Source: Planctomycetota bacterium (lineage in GTDB: Bacteria > Planctomycetota > UBA1135 > GCA-002686595). Taken from it: 64,000 nt of DNA. The notes beneath the pieces were generated by a model. The model was not told where the DNA came from. It did not search any database and was given only the letters and a program-made list of their open reading frames with translations. Shown piece after piece: positions 20,615 through 29,056 of this stretch. Where the stretch lies: NCBI GenBank assembly GCA_016779205.1, contig JADHOC010000017.1, forward strand, positions 1 to 64,000. Reading direction: 5' to 3'. The number at the start of each line of letters is the position of its first letter. Positions within the stretch are counted from its first letter, which is position 1. The translations under genes and the position numbers were made by a program.

Positions 20615-23600
20615 ATGGTGGATCGAGCGGAAACATGGCGGGCCGTATGCGGCGCGGGCAGGCACCTGCTACTCGCGGCGTCGACCACGTTGTGCCTCTC
20701 GTCGAGCGCCGCCGCGACCCCGCCGCTGCAGGACGAGCCCGACGAGAACTTCCGTCCGCGCGCCTTCCAGCTCTACGACACCCAGGCCGCCCGCGCCCTC
20801 GCCAACGAGGCCGCCGACCACGTGGCCGCTGGCCGCTGGTCCGAGGCCATCGTCGGCCTGCAGGCACTCATCGAGGATCACCGAGGGGAGGTCCTCGGCG
20901 CCCAGCGCCCCCGCGCCCTCGGAGCGCTTCAACCGTCCCAGACCGACGTTCATCCCGGCGCCGCCAGCTGGGCCGCGCGGGCCCTCTTCGACCTGCCCCC
21001 CGAGGGCCAGGACCTGTACCGGGAGCGCTTCGGGCGCCGCGCGCGCCTGGCCCTCGAGCGGGCCATCGCCGCCGGCGACCGCGGCGGCCTCTCGGACGTG
21101 GCGCGCCGCTGGCCCCTCACGGAGTCGGCGGAGCGAGCGTGGTGGGCCCTGGGTGACCTCGAACTGGAGCTCGGCCACGCGGCCGACGGACTCCGTGCCT
21201 GGGCCCGCGCCGCGGCGCTGCGCCTGCGGGAGCCCCAGCGGGTGACCGTGAGCCGCGACGACTGGGCGGCGCTGCGGACCGACCTGGGTGAGGGCGCCCC
21301 CGGCGCGCTCGCCCGCGCCGACCTGGCCATGGGCCTGCTCGAGGCGTCAGGGAGCGAAGGCGGCTCGCGCGCCTCCCGTGAGGCGAGCTTCTCGCGCGGC
21401 CCCGCGACCTCCGTGGCAGCCGCGTCGATCACCTCCTCCGTCCGCGAGGGCGAGGACGGGTCGGCGGGTTGGCCCGCCCCCTTCCCGTTGCCCCGCGGCC
21501 CCTTCGCCAACCTCAACGGCGCCAGTCGCCTCTTCCCGCAGCGCATCGGCGACGTCGTCATCGTCAACACGTCGCGCAGCGTCCACGCCGTCGACGCCTT
21601 CGACGGGTCCGGGCTGTGGAGCCTCGAGTCCTCGGCGCTGGGCTGGGACAACGTGCGCGGCAAGAGCGACTTCGACGACGCCGTGGACACCTCCGAGCGC
21701 GTCGTCACCGTGGCCGCAGGGCGGGGCATCGTCGTCGCCCCCCTCCAGATCCCCTTCTCCTTCGAGCAGCGGGACCAGTACAACGAGATGTCGATCATCG
21801 AGGAGATCCCCGAGCGTCGACTGATCGCCCTCGACCTCGCCACTGGCGAGCCCCTCTGGGACACGATGCCCCCGCCCGCCTGGGACGGGGACTCGGGGTC
21901 CTTCGCGGAGCGCATGACGGTGGTGGGCCCCCCCACCGTCGTCGGAGCCCGCGTCCTCGTCCCGATGGCTCGCCTGCGAGGGAGGATCGAGCTGCACCTG
22001 GGCTGCTTCGACCTCGCCACAGGTGAGGTCCTGTGGTCCGCCCCCGTGGTCACCGGTCAGCGCACGCTGAACATGTTCGGCCGGGCCAACGTGGAGTTCT
22101 CCGCCCCTCCCCCGGTTGTGCTCGGCGACACGATCATTGTCGCCACCCAGCTCGGACTCGTCGCGGCCCTCGACCTGTTCACGGGGGAGACCCGCTGGGA
22201 CGCCCTCTACGAGCAGGTCCCGATCCAGCCGCCCCAGTACTACGCCGCGGGGTGGATCGCCAACCGTTGGCGGAACGCGCCGCCGCTCATCGTGGACGAC
22301 ACCGTGCTGGTGGCGCCCTTCGACGGCGAGGCCCTGATCGCCCTCGACGCGGAGACCGGCGCGACCCTCTGGTCCGTGGACCAACGGCTCCTGACACGGC
22401 AGCTGGGGATCCGCTCGACCACGAGCCGTCGCGGCCCCGGCGCGGGGCTCGAGCTCCTCCTGGCCGCCGACGACCGGAGCGTGCTCCTCGGCGGCACCGC
22501 CGTCGTCTCCGTGGAGTTCCCGCGGGGCACCCGGCTCGGCCCGCCCCTCAGGCGCGCCTGGGCCTGGCCCCTCGAGGGGACGCTCCGGGGCGACGCCGGC
22601 TTCCCGGCGGTGGACGCCGACAGCGTCTTCGTGCCCACCGGCAAGGGCGTGGTCGTCCTGGATCGCCAGAGCGGACGGGTCCGGGAGGAGGTCACGGGAG
22701 GGCGGCTCGGCGCGGGCCAACTCCTCGTGGCCGACGGGATGCTCTTCTCGACGGACGGCGACTTCCTGAACGCGCGCTTCGAGTGGGCCGCCATGGTGGC
22801 CCGGGCTCGCGCCGCCGCGCAGGCCCCCGGTGCCTCGGGGGCCGAGACCTACGGCCTCGTGAGGCTGCTCCTGGAGCGCGCGGAGGCGCTGCTCGAGCGC
22901 GGGGCGATGATCGAGGAGGCCCTGGGTCTCATCGACGAGGCCGAGGCCGCCGTCGCGGCCTTCGACGCCGGGGGCGCCGACGACCCCGAGCGGGTGAGCG
23001 GGGCGGCCATGCGCCGGTACCAGGTCCACCGCGGCTTCCTCCTGCGGTCGCGCGGCGAGCGCCTGCGCGGAGACGCCGACGCCGCGCGCGCCGCCGCCCG
23101 GGATGCTGTCGAGTTCAGCGCCTCCCGCCCCCTGCGGCTCGAGGCGCTCCTCGCGCTCCACGAGATCGAGCGCACCCGCGACCCGGCCGCACGCGCCGCG
23201 ATCGTGGACGGGATCCTGGAGCGCCACGCCGGGCTCGATGTACCGGTGGAGGCCACCTCCCTGGGCGCCCAGTGGAGCGCCGAGAGCGCGCTGGGCCGCG
23301 TCATGGAGGCGGCCCGGGAGGACGCCGGCACCGGCGGCCGCCTGATGACCGCATCCCTCTGGATCGATCCGTGGGAAGGCCCCGTGACCCCCCGGTCCGC
23401 CTCGCTGCGCCCCGAGTCCGAGAACATCGGTGGCGTGGTCTCCGCCCGCATCCCCGCGGGACTCTTCGCGCGCATCAGTCAGGTGGAGATGGCTCGGGCG
23501 CTCCCGGACCTCGAGGCCGCGCTGAAGGCCGAGCTCGCGGCGCTCCACGCCGTGCTCCGCGACTACCCTGCGGAGCGGCTGTTCGAGACGACGAGCGCCC

Positions 23601-25468
23601 AGTGGGCCGCCGCGCGGATCTTCGCCATCCGCATGCTCCACCAGGGATCCGCCGCCATCGCGGACCTCGAGATCGAGGCGGACGAGGCGCTCGCGAGCGC
23701 CCGCTCCGCCTACACCAGCACCGGCTCCGATGAGCTGCTCGAGCGGCTCCCCAGGCTCTATCCCGGCTCGGCCGCCGCGACCCGGGCAGCTGAGGACCGG
23801 GTGGAGTTCGCCATCGAGCGGGGTAACCCCGAACAGGTCGCGCAGCTCGTCATCTCGGCCCTCTCCTTCGACTGGCACCCGGCCCGCTGCACGGCGCGCG
23901 AGGCCTCCCAGCTGGTGCGGCTGGCCGAGGTCATGGGCGAGGCGGGCAACCTCGAGCTGCGCGCCAGCATCGCCCTGAACCTCGCCCGCTACCGCCCCTC
24001 GCTGGAGGTGCAGCTGGCCTCCGTCGGGACCATGCGCCTCGAGGACCTCGCCACGCGCTGGCAGGCCGCCCTCCCCTCCGTGGAGCCCGTGAGCTCGACC
24101 TTCGACCAGCAGGTCACCATCGATGACGCCGCGAGCCGGGCCGGGGACTTCACGCCCGTCGGCTCCCTCCGGCTGAGCGGGGACCCCGCGCGCGAGATCC
24201 CGGCGGGCACCCAGGTGCTCTTCGCCGCGTCGCGGGACCAGTTCGCGGCGGTGTCGCCCGACGCCGGCGTCCGCTGGGCCCACCCCGCGGACCTCGGCCT
24301 CGGTCGACGGGACAGGGCGCCCCGCGTCTGCCCCACCGGGGACAGCGTGATCGTGGCCGAACGGGATCGCGTGATCAGCCGCGACGCTGCGACGGGTGAG
24401 CCGCGGTGGGAGTTCGAGATCCCCGACCGCGGCATCACCTCGGCCACGGTCTCCGGCGGGGTCGCGGTCATCGTCTCCCGCTTCCTCGATACGGGGAAGC
24501 CGGCGGAGGTCTACGGCCTGGACACGGTGCTGGGGATCCAGCTCTGGAAGCTCGGCGTGATCGGTGATCGCTTCCACCCCGAGATCAAGGTCTCGGACGG
24601 CCGGTTCGTCCTCCTGCCGCTCCGCGGGACCCAGGCCGGGGTGCACGACCTCTCCACCGGGCAACCCCTGTCGGCTCCGAACACCGGTCAGCTCAACGCA
24701 CGGGAGGCCCAGTCCGCATGGGCTGACGGGAGGCACCTCGTGCTCGCCACCATCGAGGGGGGCTACAACACCCGCTCGGAGAACCGAGTGGTGGCCTTCG
24801 ACCTCGACGACGGCCTCGAGGTGTGGAAGGTGGACCTGGACCGCTTCGATGGAGGGCTCCACAACCTGGTCGGCCTGGTGGACCTGCCCAGGGAGGTCGG
24901 CAGCACGGAGCGGGTGCGGCTCGCGATGCTGGAGCGGGTCGGCAACTCCGGGTCCCGTCGCAGCAACCTGACCCGCCCCCAGCTGGGCCTGCACGTCATC
25001 GACGAGGAGAACGGGATCATCCGTCGCGCGCCGCTCGCGGCGATCGACAGCAAGACCCACCTCGTGGGCGTCAACATCCGCGTGCGCGTGGTGCTCGACA
25101 GCCCCCTGCTGATCGGCATCACGGAGAACGGTGAGGCCCCTCCGCTGCTGGAGGGCATCCACGCCAGCCGCGGGGTCATCTGGCGGCAGGCCTCCGCTCG
25201 ACCGCTCCAGGCCTCCGGCGTCGAGAGCCTGGCCGCCCCGGCGCTTGGGGACGGCGTGGTCGCGATGCTGGTCCGCCAGACCACCGGACAGAACCGATCG
25301 GTTCGGCCCGATATGCGGCTGATGTTCCTGGACAGCGCCACGGGCCGGCACGTGGAGACACGCCCCGTCGAGTCCGGCGGGATCTCCGCCCGCTGGCGGA
25401 ATCTGAGCGGGATCGGCGGGTCCCTGGTCATGATGGGCGCCCGGCGGATGGCCGTGATGCAACGATGA
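20615..25468 (+). CDS. Giant secreted double PQQ-propeller protein
   Basis: 1617 residues. A signal peptide is present (HLLLAASTTLCLSSSAAA). A helical TPR-like part (about 45-230) is followed by a first propeller (about 290-720) with clear PQQ repeats: ALDLATGEPLWD, CFDLATGEVLWSAP, ALDLFTGETRWD and ALDAETGATLWSV. A long helical middle (about 725-1160) precedes a second propeller (about 1190-1610): SRDAATGEPRWEFE, AFDLDDGLEVWKV and others. No dehydrogenase catalytic residues are evident, so this is likely a large binding scaffold in the periplasm. It starts 7 bp after the VWA gene and overlaps the toroid gene by ATGA. Confidence 0.85.
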   Translation: MVDRAETWRAVCGAGRHLLLAASTTLCLSSSAAATPPLQDEPDENFRPRAFQLYDTQAARALANEAADHVAAGRWSEAIVGLQALIEDHRGEVLGAQRPRALGALQPSQTDVHPGAASWAARALFDLPPEGQDLYRERFGRRARLALERAIAAGDRGGLSDVARRWPLTESAERAWWALGDLELELGHAADGLRAWARAAALRLREPQRVTVSRDDWAALRTDLGEGAPGALARADLAMGLLEASGSEGGSRASREASFSRGPATSVAAASITSSVREGEDGSAGWPAPFPLPRGPFANLNGASRLFPQRIGDVVIVNTSRSVHAVDAFDGSGLWSLESSALGWDNVRGKSDFDDAVDTSERVVTVAAGRGIVVAPLQIPFSFEQRDQYNEMSIIEEIPERRLIALDLATGEPLWDTMPPPAWDGDSGSFAERMTVVGPPTVVGARVLVPMARLRGRIELHLGCFDLATGEVLWSAPVVTGQRTLNMFGRANVEFSAPPPVVLGDTIIVATQLGLVAALDLFTGETRWDALYEQVPIQPPQYYAAGWIANRWRNAPPLIVDDTVLVAPFDGEALIALDAETGATLWSVDQRLLTRQLGIRSTTSRRGPGAGLELLLAADDRSVLLGGTAVVSVEFPRGTRLGPPLRRAWAWPLEGTLRGDAGFPAVDADSVFVPTGKGVVVLDRQSGRVREEVTGGRLGAGQLLVADGMLFSTDGDFLNARFEWAAMVARARAAAQAPGASGAETYGLVRLLLERAEALLERGAMIEEALGLIDEAEAAVAAFDAGGADDPERVSGAAMRRYQVHRGFLLRSRGERLRGDADAARAAARDAVEFSASRPLRLEALLALHEIERTRDPAARAAIVDGILERHAGLDVPVEATSLGAQWSAESALGRVMEAAREDAGTGGRLMTASLWIDPWEGPVTPRSASLRPESENIGGVVSARIPAGLFARISQVEMARALPDLEAALKAELAALHAVLRDYPAERLFETTSAQWAAARIFAIRMLHQGSAAIADLEIEADEALASARSAYTSTGSDELLERLPRLYPGSAAATRAAEDRVEFAIERGNPEQVAQLVISALSFDWHPARCTAREASQLVRLAEVMGEAGNLELRASIALNLARYRPSLEVQLASVGTMRLEDLATRWQAALPSVEPVSSTFDQQVTIDDAASRAGDFTPVGSLRLSGDPAREIPAGTQVLFAASRDQFAAVSPDAGVRWAHPADLGLGRRDRAPRVCPTGDSVIVAERDRVISRDAATGEPRWEFEIPDRGITSATVSGGVAVIVSRFLDTGKPAEVYGLDTVLGIQLWKLGVIGDRFHPEIKVSDGRFVLLPLRGTQAGVHDLSTGQPLSAPNTGQLNAREAQSAWADGRHLVLATIEGGYNTRSENRVVAFDLDDGLEVWKVDLDRFDGGLHNLVGLVDLPREVGSTERVRLAMLERVGNSGSRRSNLTRPQLGLHVIDEENGIIRRAPLAAIDSKTHLVGVNIRVRVVLDSPLLIGITENGEAPPLLEGIHASRGVIWRQASARPLQASGVESLAAPALGDGVVAMLVRQTTGQNRSVRPDMRLMFLDSATGRHVETRPVESGGISARWRNLSGIGGSLVMMGARRMAVMQR

Positions 25469-26667
25469 AGCTCCCCCTGCAACAACTCAAGTCGATCGCC
25501 GTGGCGGCCGCTGGCCTGGTGGCCGCGGGCGCGGGCGGCGTGGAGCTCTCCGGCCTGCCCCCCTCCGGCTCGCCCCCTTCCGGCCTCGCCGCCTCCCCCG
25601 CCGAGGCGCCCGCTCGCCTCGATGACGGTCGGGGGACCGCGACGACGCGGGGCGTGAAGATCACCCCCGAGCAGGAGCGCGCCACCGAGCGTGGGCTCGC
25701 CTGGCTCGCCAGGGAGCAGAACACCGACGGGTCATGGACCGCCGCCGTGGGGTTCAAGCTCAACAACTCCTACCGCTCGACCAGCTCCGCCGCGGCCCAC
25801 GTCGGTGTCACCTCACTGGCGGGCATCGCCTTCCTCGCGGGCGGGCACCTGCCCGGCCGTGGCGAGTACGGAGAGGCCCTCGATCGCGCGGTGGACTTCG
25901 TGCTGGGCTGCGTCCAGGAGGACGGTTACATCACGTTCGCCGGGACGCGGATGTACAGCCACGCCTTCGCCACCCTCTTCCTGGCCGAGATCTACGGCAT
26001 GACCCACCGGGAGGACGTCCGCCTGCGCCTCCAGAAGGCCGTCGACTTCATCGTCAAGTGCCAGAACGAGGAGGGCGGCTGGCGCTATGTCCCCCTCGCC
26101 CGCGAGTCGGACATGTCCATCGTCGTCTGCCAGGTGCTGGCGCTCCGCGCCGCCCGGAACATCGGCATCCGCGTGCCCAAGTCCACGGTCGACCTCGCGA
26201 TCCGCTACGTCGTGGACTCCGCGGTGACGGGGAACCAGCGCCGGTCGGTGCGCTACAGCGCCCTCGGCACCTTCAGCTACCAGCGCCAGGCGCAGTCCCG
26301 TTCGACGTTCCCCCTGACCTCCGCGGGGGTCACGGCGCTCAACGGGCTCGGCATCTACTCCGACGAGCTGATCGACCGCGGCATCGACTTCCTGAACTCG
26401 CAGTTCGACAGCTTCAACCGGCGATACGGCGCCGTCGGTCACTACTTCTTCTGGTACGGCCACTACTACGGGGTGCAGGCCATGTACACGAAGGGCGGGC
26501 ACGACTGGGTGAACTACTTCACCCGCCTGCGCGAGCTCCTGATCCGCTACCAGCGGGCGGACGGGTCCTGGCCCAACGAGACTGGACCCGGCGGCGCCTT
26601 CAGCACGGCCATGGCCTGCTTGATCCTCGAGATCCCCTACGACTTCCTCCCCATCTTCCACCGCTGA
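25465..26667 (+). CDS. Secreted alpha/alpha-toroid protein (squalene-cyclase fold), first copy
   Basis: 400 residues. A signal-like hydrophobic N-terminus (SIAVAAAGLVAAGAGG) precedes a Pro/Ser/Gly linker (about 28-55). The rest is an alpha/alpha barrel with QW-type repeats: REQNTDGSW, CQNEEGGWRY and YQRADGSWPNETG. The DxDD acid motif of squalene-hopene cyclases is absent, so it is probably not a terpene cyclase; secreted proteins with this fold are frequent in planctomycetes and uncharacterised. It ends FLPIFHR, nearly as does the protein at 33085. ATGA overlap with the giant propeller gene. Confidence 0.88.
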   Translation: MKLPLQQLKSIAVAAAGLVAAGAGGVELSGLPPSGSPPSGLAASPAEAPARLDDGRGTATTRGVKITPEQERATERGLAWLAREQNTDGSWTAAVGFKLNNSYRSTSSAAAHVGVTSLAGIAFLAGGHLPGRGEYGEALDRAVDFVLGCVQEDGYITFAGTRMYSHAFATLFLAEIYGMTHREDVRLRLQKAVDFIVKCQNEEGGWRYVPLARESDMSIVVCQVLALRAARNIGIRVPKSTVDLAIRYVVDSAVTGNQRRSVRYSALGTFSYQRQAQSRSTFPLTSAGVTALNGLGIYSDELIDRGIDFLNSQFDSFNRRYGAVGHYFFWYGHYYGVQAMYTKGGHDWVNYFTRLRELLIRYQRADGSWPNETGPGGAFSTAMACLILEIPYDFLPIFHR

Positions 26668-26674
26668 TTACCGG

Positions 26675-29056
26675 ATGAGCGCAAAGGACACGAGCAGCGC
26701 CCCCGCGGGCCAGCGCGGAGTGGAGGGAGCCACCGCGCGGGTGGAGACCCCGCGCCTCAACGCCCTGCTGCGGCGGCTGCGGGGATCGCTGTCACGCGGT
26801 GTCCTCCTCCACGGTGTGGGCACCGTCGTGGCGGCGGGCGCGGCCTGGCTGCTGTTCATGTATGCGGCCGACCGCCTGCTGCGGCTCCCCGCGCCGGTGA
26901 GGATCCTCCACCTGACCGTCCTCGCTGGCGGCACGCTGTACCTGCTCCGCCGGAGCCTCTTCCAGCACGTCCGCGCCCTGCCCGGCCGCGCGGAGCTTGC
27001 CATGCTCGCCGAGCGCGCGGTCGACCGAGACCGCCAGCAGGACCTGTTCGTCAGCGCGGTGCAGCTCGACGGCTCCGTCCCCGCCGACTCGCCGGCCGCC
27101 GAGCTCGTTCGCGACGTGGCCGCCCGCGCCGAGGAGCTGGCGGCGAGCGTGGACCTGCGCCGGGTCACGGATGGACGAGGCCCGAGGCGACGCATGGCCA
27201 CCGCGCTGGTCGCGCTGGCCGCCGCCGCGGCGGGCCTCTCCGCCGAACCGGCCATGGCCCGCATCTTCGCGGCCCGGATGCTCGGCGCCAACGTGGCCTG
27301 GCCCCGCGCGACGACCCTGGAGGTCACGGTTCCGGACGACGCGCCGGGCCTCGAGGTCCAGCGGCCTGACGAGGAGATGATCCTCGTGCGGGCGGCGCGC
27401 GGGAGCGACGTGCCGCTCCTCGTGACCGCCCTGGGCGACCAGCCCGAGTTCGTCACCGTGACCTTCGAGAGCGGGACCTCCATCGAGGTGGGCCCGAGCG
27501 GCCCTGGTCAGTATCGCACGCTGCTCCCCTCCCTCCAGGAGTCCACCTCGCTCACCGTCGTGGGGGGCGACGACGACCGGCGCGTCCCGAAGATCGTGGT
27601 CGAGGTCCTCCAGCCCCCCGACATCGCAGGGCTGGCGTTCGTGATCGAGCCGCCCGCCTACGCGGGCCTGCCGATCCGCACCGAGTCCGAGACCAAGGTC
27701 TCCGTCCTCGCCGGCTCCCGCGTCACCGTTCACGTGAAGACCGACCCCGTGGACGCCACGGGCATCGCCCGGACCTTCCCGGATGACCAGGTGCGAGAGC
27801 TCGAGTCGGTCCCGTTCCCCCGGCTCGGCCCCGCCCCCACCGAGGGCGAAGCCCCCGACCCCAGCCCAGGGCTGAGCTTCTCGGACGTGATGCTCCAGTC
27901 GCTCCGCTTCCGGGTGGAGCTCACGGACGCCGCGGGCCTCGAGAACCCGGACCCTGCGCTCTTCGGGATCGAGGTGGTGCCGGATCGGCGCCCCGAGCTG
28001 CTCGTGCTGGCGCCGGGCCGTAGCGAGACCGAGGTCGTGGAGAGCGGCGTGGTGCCCCTCCGGGTCCTGGTCCGCGATGACTTCGGCGTCGGGGGCGTCC
28101 GACTGGAGGGCCGCGATGCCGCGACCGACGAGGTCCTCGATTCCCGCCCCCTCGACGTCACCATGGTCGCGGACCCCACGACCGCCTCCGAGGGGCGCAC
28201 CCGCGTGGCCGCCCTCGCCTCGACCCCCATGGAGGTCAAGGCCCTCTTCCCCGCGGCCGAGTCCCTCGTGGGGAGCGTGACCGCGCTCTTCGTCGAGGCC
28301 AAGGACTCCCGAGAGCCTGAACCCAACGTCTCCCGCACCAGCGCGCTCCTCGTCCGCGTGGTGAGCACGGACGAGTTCATGCGCGGCCAGCGTGACGGCC
28401 TGAGCGCCGCGGCCGAGGCCGTCGAGCGTCTCGACCGGACGATGGAGCCCGCCAAGCGGGACCTGCAGGCGCTGCTCGCCTCCCTCTCCGGGGACGCCGC
28501 AGAGCTCCCCGACCCGGGGGCCCTCGTCCGCGCCGCCAACGAGGCTCGACGCCAGCGCGGGGACCTGCGCTCGATCGCGAGGGACCTGTCCGGACTCGCC
28601 GAGGCGATGATCTACTCGCGACTCGACGAGCGCTCCGGCGCCCTCGAGCGCCGCCTGGTGGAGCTCACCGCGGCCTCGACCGAGCGGAGCTTCGACGACG
28701 AGGCATGGGCTGCCATCTCGGACGAGCTCGCGGCCGGTCAGCTCGGCAACCCCGAGCGTGCCGGAGACCTCGTGCGCATCGTCGGGCTCGCCTTGGAGGC
28801 CACGGGGCCGCGCATGGAGGCCTGGATCTCCTCGCTCGAGGCCGTACGGGACGCGGGGGACCTCGAGAGCGCCAGCAGCGCGCTCGCCGAGGCAGACCTG
28901 CGGCTCACCGAGCTCCGGGCGACCATGGACCGGCTCACCGGAGAGCTCGGAGAGTGGGACAGCCTGCAGTCGGTGCTCTCGCTCACCCGGGACATCCTCA
29001 GCCGGCAGAAGAACCTCAAGGAGCGGACCCGCAAGGCAGCGGAGAACGACCGATGA
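26675..29056 (+). CDS. DUF4175-like membrane protein
   Basis: 793 residues. Two adjacent membrane segments near 45-90 and a third near 167-185 (MATALVALAAAAAGLSA) anchor a large periplasmic region of beta-sandwich-like segments (about 205-560). A helical, charged C-terminal third follows. This matches the DUF4175-type proteins found in MoxR/Bat loci; no enzymatic motif is visible. It begins 7 bp after the toroid gene and overlaps the coiled-coil gene by ATGA, so it is part of the same unit. Confidence 0.75.
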   Translation: MSAKDTSSAPAGQRGVEGATARVETPRLNALLRRLRGSLSRGVLLHGVGTVVAAGAAWLLFMYAADRLLRLPAPVRILHLTVLAGGTLYLLRRSLFQHVRALPGRAELAMLAERAVDRDRQQDLFVSAVQLDGSVPADSPAAELVRDVAARAEELAASVDLRRVTDGRGPRRRMATALVALAAAAAGLSAEPAMARIFAARMLGANVAWPRATTLEVTVPDDAPGLEVQRPDEEMILVRAARGSDVPLLVTALGDQPEFVTVTFESGTSIEVGPSGPGQYRTLLPSLQESTSLTVVGGDDDRRVPKIVVEVLQPPDIAGLAFVIEPPAYAGLPIRTESETKVSVLAGSRVTVHVKTDPVDATGIARTFPDDQVRELESVPFPRLGPAPTEGEAPDPSPGLSFSDVMLQSLRFRVELTDAAGLENPDPALFGIEVVPDRRPELLVLAPGRSETEVVESGVVPLRVLVRDDFGVGGVRLEGRDAATDEVLDSRPLDVTMVADPTTASEGRTRVAALASTPMEVKALFPAAESLVGSVTALFVEAKDSREPEPNVSRTSALLVRVVSTDEFMRGQRDGLSAAAEAVERLDRTMEPAKRDLQALLASLSGDAAELPDPGALVRAANEARRQRGDLRSIARDLSGLAEAMIYSRLDERSGALERRLVELTAASTERSFDDEAWAAISDELAAGQLGNPERAGDLVRIVGLALEATGPRMEAWISSLEAVRDAGDLESASSALAEADLRLTELRATMDRLTGELGEWDSLQSVLSLTRDILSRQKNLKERTRKAAENDR

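Noticed and set aside
21347-25462. 1371-codon minus-strand ORF
   Set aside because: Shadow of the giant propeller gene; His/Arg/Gly/Val-rich without motifs, while the plus strand has regular PQQ repeats.
25465-26667. Squalene-hopene cyclase / terpene synthesis function for the toroid proteins
   Set aside because: No DxDD motif, a signal peptide is present, and no other hopanoid genes lie nearby; ispE is in a separate operon.
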